Shown here: positions 57,427-64,000 of the stretch, piece by piece
Position numbering within the stretch: the stretch's first letter is position 1
Layout of the letters: every line of letters begins with the position of its first letter
NCBI GenBank assembly: GCA_049724395.1
Contig: JAUGWO010000112.1
Location: 124,001 to 188,000 of the forward strand
DNA: 64,000 bases
Direction: 5' to 3'
DNA from: Spongospora subterranea f. sp. subterranea
Taxonomy: Eukaryota > Endomyxa: Phytomyxea > Phytomyxea > Plasmodiophorida
The notes under the pieces: generated by a model
Told to the model about the DNA's origin: nothing
The model's input: only the letters and a program-made list of their open reading frames with translations
The model's database searches: none
Position numbers and translations under genes: made by a program

Positions 57427-58887
57427 AGTCCATATTCTTCGCTTACCAATATATCTATTCAGGATTTATTCACGCCGACCGTTGTTTACCGACAATTATC
57501 ACATCTATTATGTTCGTTTCACTCAGCTGCGGAAATGTTGCTGGATAAACTGGCCGACCGTTTTTGAACGACCGACAACACCCTCGTGTTTACCGTAGCC
57601 AGAGGATTCAATTTTTCGCTTTAACTCAAGATGCTAACTTGTTCAACGATTTTCAATTGCTCGAAACCTGTATGTATTGATGTTATCGGTAGCATTGAGA
57701 CTTCCAGTTGTAAGTCTCTAGTGTAGAGTTATCATTTTGCACACGATTATTCATTTACAAGTGTACCCTTTTACTGTGGCGAATACTCTTATGAAATCAC
57801 ATCAACCTCAATCGCGCAGTTTGAGATGAAGCATCTACCATAGACTCTTTTATTACCGATGATAACTTTCTCAAATTCTGATCTTTTCTTCAACTAATAC
57901 GAGTGGATTCACTGATATCCATTCTAAGTCTTAGAACTGATAGGTCGCCTTTCGACAAATACTCAATTAAAGGCATTGAATTTGCTGAAGATTTGAGCAA
58001 ACCAAATCTACAACTGGACATCCTGTAAGCGTAATTTTGGTGCAGTAATGCATAAAATATGGTAACTTTGATCGCCATCAAAAACTGTTTCTTCCACACA
58101 AAGCTGTTTGGAGCTAGCGGGTTAGTTAACGGTGAAGACATAATGGGTGATACAAGCAAATGAAGTTGGTCAGACACTCGCCGAATAGCTCGCTCAAGAT
58201 TTAGCAGAATCAATGCCTGTAGATGAATATTTGTCGAAAGACGACGAGTTTGAGGTCCATCAGGAGTTTGACGAAGCTGGGATTTTGCGGGTCCTATGGA
58301 GGTCAATTCCGAAGCAAATGACGACATTGAAAATGCATTGGGCGAGATCATATCACTTCGACGCTTCTAAATGGCTTCAGCAAGCAGCAACGCGAGCTAA
58401 GTCGGCAATTGTGGGCATCTAAACAAATCCTGTTAACTTGAATATTGCAGCGGTACTGAAACACTCACTAATTCGTGGAATAAACAAAGTCGCAAAATAC
58501 AATGGGCAGAGGAAACAAATCGATATTCGTTGTTTCTTCCAATATAAATCGGAATGATAGCTGCAAACATCGCTCATGGGATTTGATCAGTACTCTCTTA
58601 TAGTTTGGTAAAAATTCGTATCAGTTGTTACTGTAACTACTCCCAGATAATTAGTTATGAATCATACAGAACAAATATCGGGAAATCCACTTGTATCAGT
58701 TATACGAGAATATAAGCATTAGAATGATCGGTAATATGAGAATATACCAGTGTAGTTTCGGCGTTGATGAGGATGCAATCAAAGGCCGCTGGACTCTGCA
58801 GAAATCCCATGCAAAAATGGCATTTGGCCAATCATAGGGGAGCAGAGTTGATGTATAGGGTGATCATCTCAAACCTCAATCAAATCA
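57427..58887. other. possible small gene, not resolved
   Basis: Between 57890 and 58430 both strands look partly coding. The minus strand has a 153-codon ATG frame ('MISPNAFSMSSFASELTSIG'). The plus strand has 'EVNSEANDDIENALGEIISL' and 'KQQRELSRQLWASKQILLT', which read like a coiled coil. I could not decide between them and recognise no family. The rest is AT-rich. Confidence 0.3.
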
Positions 58888-58989
58888 GTGGGTCCCTATC
58901 ACCAGGACCAAATAACCATCGGTCGGATCAAGGCAAATAACTCACGTCAGTTTGTCCACCCATCATCTTCTCTGGTCAACTCCATACCG

Positions 58990-59220
58990 ATTTTGTTTAT
59001 CAAGAGCCGGACCTTAGCCATGGCGATGCCATCCGATGCCACAATTGCACGACCGGCATCGTACGAATGCTTTATGCCTGTTGGCGAACAAGTTCATCCG
59101 TATTCCCCTGGCGAGACTGCTGCAGAAATCAAATCAAATCCCAAATTCTGCCCATTTTTTAAAAACTGTCGAATGGCTTTCGACGGAACACAGATTCCCG
59201 CCCATGTTTTTGGAGTCTGA
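58990..59220 (+). mobile_element. PIF/Harbinger-like transposase fragment (forward copy)
   Basis: The plus-strand frame contains 'MPVGEQVHPYSPGETAAEIK' and 'SNPKFCPFFKNCRMAFDGTQ' followed by 'IPAHVFGV' and a stop. This matches the start of PIF/Harbinger-type DDE transposases, where I..NPKF.PFFK.C.GA.DGTHI carries the first catalytic Asp. Only this part is present, so it is a fragment. Confidence 0.6.
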
Positions 59221-59348
59221 AGCCAAACCGTATTGAAACCGTGAGGGTTTCATCAATCAGAACGTGTTTGCTGCGTGTTCCTTTGATTTGATGGTCAATA
59301 GTCTAATCTGATTTGGCTTTGTTCTCATTTGACTCAGGTTCACATACT

Positions 59349-59457
59349 TCGACAGTTTTAAAAAAATGGGTAGAACTTGGGATAATTGTATTTTTGCAGA
59401 AATTTCGCCAGTAGGAATACGGATGAACTTTTTCGCCAACAGGCAATGAAGTATTCG
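59349..59457 (-). mobile_element. PIF/Harbinger-like fragment (inverted copy)
   Basis: The minus strand repeats the same segment as 59064-59172 on the plus strand ('LPVGEKVHPYSYW', '...FFKTVE') with many substitutions. The two form an inverted pair separated by about 180 bp. It stops before the catalytic Asp. Confidence 0.6.
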
Positions 59458-60695
59458 TCACCTTCAGAAGAACTCTGCCAGTAAACAAGCTTTCAGATTA
59501 GACATTGGTATATGATTTTATCACCGGCTAATCGTCTCGCCATTTTATTGAAACCGTTCCTGTACATGCCGGTTTCTGGCACTTTGCGACACAGTGAACA
59601 GAAATGTTGCTAGCCGCTCTTGAACATTTATACTTTGTTGGTAAAAGCAATCCAGAATCGGTCAACATTGCCTTGAGACCAACATTGCAACACATTTTTG
59701 GGGTAAAAAACACAGAGACCATGGACAACTTATGTCGCATTATGCACTTTTCCGAGGTGAAACTGTTCGAAGTTTGGAATTTGCGGATATGGATTCAGTA
59801 CGGATAGAGAAGAGGAATTCTCTATGTGCTTTGCATTAGATTAGTTCTCCGTCAAGACAAACAACCCAATTTGGGCGAAACGACTTGGGGCTTTCGTTCG
59901 CAAAAAATGCGTTCGGATCTGCCCTTGGGATGCTGTCGGGTTTTATTTGTTTTGGCGGTTTCACGTCGAAAGTGAGCTATTTCCTGTTTTCACTACGAGC
60001 GAAGACTAGTTCAATCTTAAGTTTGTCAAAAGCGGCAAAATCCAAGAACTCCTCTCGACACAAGACTCACAAGGAAATTAATTGATTTCTGCGTTCCGGT
60101 CAGTTAAATTGAATGCCAAATCCAAGACTCACGCTGGCCGAGGTTCCGGAGCAAGGATGGCTGAATTAGGTGTCGCATCAAAAGATCCCGCAGATTCGTC
60201 GTCCCGGAAGGTGGAAACAATTAGGCGACGAAAAACTGTTACCTTACTTTTTTGCCTCGAGAAGCCATCAGAACTCTGGCCGGATTTTCCCCGGCGCAAG
60301 GAAACTTCTATCTCCAGCGTGCCGCAATTGAACCTCCTGAATGCATATCCGCAAATTTCAGACTTCGAACAGTTTCGCCTGGGAGAAAATGCATAATGCG
60401 ACATAAAGAAGGCACAGATGTTCCAAAGATGTTGCCCATGGTCTCTGATTTTAACCCAAAACTGTGTTGTCAATGCCGTTACCGTCTTCATCAGCAACTC
60501 GTTACATTATTATGGCAATAATAATGTGCGCAGTGTTGATTTCCTTCATCGTGTACACTAATAAGACAACCTGTTTTTTGGTCAAAACTGACCCAATTTT
60601 GGAGCTCGTGTGTACCAGTATATCCTGCACCGTGGACCGCCGGTGCCTGGCAATATTGACCGGATTGGCGCTGGAATTGGCCCCACTGTGGCACC
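59458..60695. other. no supported gene
   Basis: Open frames on both strands (for example 59604-59807 plus, 60082-60396 plus, 60129-60497 minus) overlap one another and match nothing known. Possibly decayed transposon sequence, given the Harbinger fragments next to it. The last part must hold the promoter of the lipoyl-KGD4 gene. Confidence 0.4.
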
Positions 60696-61548
60696 ATGAG
60701 GAGATTATTGCCTTTCCGAGCGGTTCGGTTTGCCATGGCTCGCTATTCTGGGCATGTTCATGCCATTCATACAATATCATCTGTAGTCATAATCGATCTT
60801 GTTGCTTTTTCGGCTTTTAAACCTGCTACAGTCATACCCATCAGGCGCTGTATCATGTTTTCGCCCTCGTCAAGGCGTAAACAAATGGTTCAGCTCTGCT
60901 CCTGGTAAATTCACAATATCTGTGCCATCGATGGGCGATTCTATCACGGAGGGTGAAGTGGTCGAATTAATGAAAGGGGTTGGTGATACTGTTGAAACCG
61001 ACGAAGTCGTTGCTATTCTCGAGACTGATAAAGTAAAGACGATGACGACAATATGCTGTCAGAACAATAATGTACTTTTTTGTTGTTAGGTTAGTGTCGA
61101 TATTCGTTCACCGCAAGCAGGTGTTGTTTCTGAAGTATCGGCTGAACCTGGTCAAGTTGTTAAAGTCGGTGCTCAAATATTCACGTTGGACAGTGGCGGT
61201 CAAGCGACGGCAACGTCTTCAAGCTCCGCTATGCCATCGTCAACAACCCCTCCATCGTCATCTACTCCATCGCCTTCTGTCGTATCCTCTGACAAAGCAT
61301 CTTCATCGCCACTGCAGCCTGTGTCGTCAATTAGTTCACCGCCACAAGATGATTTCGCGACGACCAATCATGCTTATCAACCAATGATTCAATTTCGTTA
61401 TGGTAATGATCGTCGGGAGCCGTCATCAATGGCTCCAACAGGTGATCTCATCTACATTCCTGTCCCAGCACAATATGCCCGAAAATACATGTCTCAGCTG
61501 GAAATTGAGGCCGTCGAATCTGGTGGCGCTACTCTGTTCATGAAATGA
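60696..61548 (+). CDS. mitochondrial lipoyl domain fused to KGD4 (2-oxoglutarate dehydrogenase subunit)
   Basis: Three exons, 60696-60782, 60832-61032 and 61090-61548 (introns 49 and 57 nt), join in frame to 248 aa. Residues 1-45 are a strong mitochondrial presequence ('MRRLLPFRAVRFAMARYS', later 'KWFSSAPG'). Residues about 46-125 are a lipoyl domain of the E2o (DLST) type: 'FTISVPSMGDSITEGEVVEL', 'VGDTVETDEVVAILETDKV' with lipoyl Lys 96, then 'DIRSPQAGVVSEV'. A Ser/Pro/Thr linker follows. Where DLST has its catalytic acyltransferase core there is instead a KGD4/MRPS36-like tail: 'HAYQPMIQFRYGN' and 'IPVPAQYARKYMSQLEIEAV' then 'ESGGATLF' (yeast Kgd4: AYEPMIKF... LPARFRYKPINEHELESINSGGA). KGD4 recruits E3 to the 2-oxoglutarate dehydrogenase complex. 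The product resembles an E3-binding protein by design and cannot itself be an acyltransferase. Confidence 0.85.
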
Positions 61549-61790
61549 TCACATCATTTGAAGAGTTGATATTATTTATCTGGATTAACTCCATCAACAG
61601 CCATTTAAATCATAAGTTCATAAATCATTTGTAAGATTCGAAAAAAAATCTGGGCTCGCAGTCAATATTCACTTGAAGTGACATCAACTTAAATATGGCG
61701 CTAAATGTTCGCAGAAATACACCGTCATAGCCTAGAGAATACTAATGAAAAACTGAGGATTTGTTTAGAGTGAAGAAGATATTGGTATGT

Positions 61791-62393
61791 TTAGAGAATG
61801 GCAGTCTGGAAAGTAGTCTGAACCCATTTCATGGCCTCAGCCTTGGTCACGCGATGCTTCTTGCCAACCCGGCTCTGTTTGTGTTTACGGCGGTTTACAC
61901 GGCCACCTGGTCGGGACAGGACCACGTAAAAGTCCATACCGTAGATACCGATGGACGGATCGTACTTGACGCCCATGTCAATGTGTTCTTCAATACCGAA
62001 ACCAAAGTTGCCGGTATCGGAGAAGTTTTTGGCCTTGAGCTCGTAGTCCTTGACACGAAGACCCAAGTTCACAATCTTCTCGGCCTTCTCTCCTCGAACA
62101 GTGACGTGAGTGGAGATCTTCTCATTACGACGGATTGAGAAGGATCGAACGGTGTATCGGGCTGAAACAGGTCAATCAGGGCGATGATGGGCCGAATGGA
62201 GTAATGGTTGATCGTGGATACCTTTGGAGAAGACTGGCTCCTGGTCGGTCAACTCTTTGAGAACAGTGGCGGCGCGGGTCAAACGATCCCCTCCTCCAAT
62301 GCAAATATTTAGGACCAGCTTCTCAATGCCGATCTTCAACATCGGGTTAGCCGACTTCTCCTTGGCGGGAGCATCCTTCATGGCGACCGACAT
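61791..62393 (-). CDS. RPL11: 60S ribosomal protein L11 (uL5)
   Basis: Large-subunit protein next to 5S rRNA. Two exons, 62393-62222 and 62161-61791 (60-nt GT-AG intron), give 180 aa. Landmarks: '[20 protein letters not shown]', '[20 protein letters not shown]', '[20 protein letters not shown]' and '[20 protein letters not shown]'. This is near-identical to the eukaryotic family. The loop usually reading GES-GDRLTRA is 'GGGDRLTRA' here. The start is the ATG at 62393; a second in-frame ATG follows four codons later. Confidence 0.97.
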
Positions 62394-62687
62394 CCTTCAC
62401 ACGCGATGTATGAGATCGTTGTTCTGGCCGGCATGCGGACTTCACGGAGTCCGTGGTCCATATGATCTTAGCGCAATTCAAATATATTCGATCCATCTCT
62501 GCAGGACCCGGTGAAATTGTCGTCAGATGCACTTAATGTCCATCAATTGAATCGCCATATTGTGTCAATGTTAAATTCGTGATTGTAAATGATGCAATTG
62601 ATACAGATAAGGCGGACTGATATCTAGAAATGAGTTTCAAATTGATGATAGTTATTTATATGATGATGATTATATATATATTTGTAT

Positions 62688-63120
62688 TTAGTGTTTGGGT
62701 TTGGTTAATGACCCATCCCCGCCCATACAGTTTGGTGATGGGTTTACTGTTGGGTTGTTGGCCCATTGCTCCGGGGTCTTCGCCACGATCGACAATGCAT
62801 GCACGCCGGAGTTCAGTTCTGCTTCAAGCGCTTTTTGCACGGCTCGATGCCGAGCTAATAATGGCTGACCATTGAAGGATTCCGACACTATCACCACTTT
62901 GAAATGTGTCTAAGCCGTTTGTTAACAAGTACAGTTGAGGTTTGACATAAAGAGTGGTTTATACTTCTGAGTGTTTGGGAACATTGTGAAACTTGCTTTC
63001 GTTGATCACGTCTAGATATAGTGGATTGAATACTGATGTGAGTTTATCGGTAATGATACGAGAGATGGGGGATCTGGCGGCATATGCTGTTGAAACCATT
63101 GACCTCAATCCGGTAATCAT
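62688..63120 (-). CDS. BOLA1: BolA-like protein 1, mitochondrial
   Basis: Partner of monothiol glutaredoxin (GLRX5) in mitochondrial Fe-S cluster handling. Two exons, 63120-62965 and 62909-62688 (55-nt GT-AG intron), give 125 aa. Exon 1 has a short presequence ('MITGLRSMVSTAYAARSPIS') and 'DKLTSVFNPLYLDVINES'. Exon 2 has the BolA core 'THFKVVIVSESFNGQPLLAR' with 'HRAVQKALEAEL' and 'VHALSIVAKTPEQW', including the conserved His. It ends 'NPSPNCMGGDG', as in human BOLA1 (DTSPPCLGG). The start could be the second ATG, at 63099. Confidence 0.93.
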
Positions 63121-63250
63121 TTCAAAAAACCAGTCCGTGACGGTGATTGCCAATCAGCTATCACTTATCACCGCCCAGTCCATCACCATAGCGCCACACA
63201 TCATTGATACTACCTATAAATATGTTATTTTATCTATGGCTCTATACGGG

Positions 63251-64000
63251 CTAAGGCAAAATCGGGAGGTCGCGGTATTGTTCATGTTCGTGCGAACGAG
63301 ATGTTATTGATTTGTCATCAATGATCAATAAGGGGACTTGCAGGTTGCTCGAAATGAATGATGCCCCAGACCAATCCACTCTTCTGGTCCCGTTGGCGCT
63401 CATACCTCCTTCGTCATTAATGGGAGACCAGTTTTGTTTTCTTTGACGACGCAAAGGAGATTGTCTAGATATCACAGACAAATGAGGTGCCCCCGGGAGC
63501 ACTGCGCCAGGTGGCGAAATAGGACGGACAATCGTTCCGGGGCTGCATTCTGATTGAGGTCGCAGACGCAACGCAACTTGTTGATATTGGTTTTGTAAAG
63601 TATGAAGCTGTTTTTCCAAACTATTTTTTTGAGATTCTGTTTTCTGAACTCGAACGAGGGCCTGTTTAGCCTCGGCTTTGGCCTGATCATCTCAGATCAA
63701 TAAAATTATTCAGCGATATGAGTTAGTCATACCGCATTCAATTGGCTCCTCATTTGATTCAGTTCAGCAGTTTTATCTCGAAGTTTCTTTTTCTGTTCAT
63801 AAACAATGGAGAGACTTTCTTCTTGATGGTTAACGAACTTTGCGGCGATATTCAACCACTTGTCCTGAAAGTAATTAAACGATAAACGTACATCGTATGC
63901 TGAAGCCAATGGATAATTACCCTTTCACCTTCTAATCCTATCATATCTGAGTTCAGTTTGTTATTGATGGCTTTAACGGCGGCAATATCGTGTTCGAAAC
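63251..64000 (-). CDS. partial coiled-coil protein, runs off window
   Basis: Three 3' exons are visible: >64000-63921, 63864-63733 and 63682-63251 (GT-AG introns of about 50-56 nt). They encode 'FEHDIAAVKAINNKLNSDMI' then 'DKWLNIAAKFVNHQEESLSI' and 'KAEAKQALVRVQKTESQKNS'. The coiled coil is followed by a Pro/Ser/Arg-rich tail ('SPGTIVRPISPPGAVLPGAP') and the end 'EQYRDLPILP'. The layout (coil then S/P tail) is shared by several meiotic and kinetochore proteins, but the N-terminal part that would decide the family lies outside. Not assigned. Confidence 0.65.

Noticed and set aside
59885-60497. Gene on either strand upstream of lipoyl-KGD4
   Set aside because: Overlapping open frames on both strands, none with a recognisable domain or splice support.

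Overview
This window is eukaryotic nuclear DNA with compact genes and many short GT-AG introns, mostly about 45-65 nt. It has no operons, no CRISPR array and no tRNA or rRNA that I could find. The gene set (RAB3GAP2, an importin-4/Kap123-type karyopherin, UFD2, BUD13, a bacterial-type organellar AsnRS) is broadly eukaryotic. A Mia40 with an N-terminal presequence followed by a membrane anchor is the fungal arrangement. Together with Ty1/copia, Ty3/gypsy, piggyBac-like and PIF/Harbinger remains, this suggests an opisthokont, perhaps an early-branching lineage on the fungal side. Another protist cannot be excluded.

Layout. 1-0.3 kb: copia fossil. 1.9-4.4 kb (-): asparaginyl-tRNA synthetase in seven exons, with a 31-bp minisatellite in its first intron. 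6.5-8.1 kb (-): MAD1-like coiled-coil gene. 8.9-9.3 kb (+): telomere OB-fold protein TEN1. 10.3-14.2 kb (+): RAB3GAP2. 15.4-16.6 kb (-): second copia fossil. 17.1-18.9 kb (+): splicing factor BUD13 with an amplified repeat. 20.7-21.8 kb (+): a protein with a piggyBac-type zinc ribbon. 22.3-24.2 kb: a large imperfect palindrome and DNA-transposon relics. 25.0-25.8 kb: a 36-bp minisatellite. 26.4-29.5 kb (+): unrecognised multi-exon gene(s). 30.0-31.8 kb (-): a tandem pair of paralogous membrane proteins. 32.3-36.9 kb (-): importin-4. 37.6-40.5 kb (-): aspartyl aminopeptidase. 41.2-42.0 kb (-): RBR ubiquitin ligase. 42.4-42.9 kb (-) and 43.4-43.9 kb (+): mitochondrial thioredoxin and Mia40, divergently arranged. 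44.2-46.7 kb (+): leucine-rich-repeat protein. 48.6-49.3 kb (-): RRM protein. 50.2-51.3 kb (-): gypsy fossil. 51.4-52.9 kb (+): coiled-coil gene. 53.8-57.4 kb (+): UFD2 U-box E4. 59.0-59.5 kb: inverted Harbinger fragments. 60.7-61.5 kb (+): a mitochondrial lipoyl domain fused to KGD4. 61.8-62.4 kb (-): RPL11. 62.7-63.1 kb (-): BOLA1. 63.3-64.0 kb (-): partial coiled-coil gene running off the end.

Most genes act independently. One theme recurs: AsnRS (probable), thioredoxin, Mia40, the lipoyl-KGD4 fusion and BOLA1 all look mitochondrial, and three of them concern thiol or lipoate/Fe-S chemistry. The most unusual object is the lipoyl-KGD4 protein. It carries a 2-oxoglutarate-dehydrogenase-type lipoyl domain and a KGD4 (E3-recruiting) tail but has no acyltransferase core.
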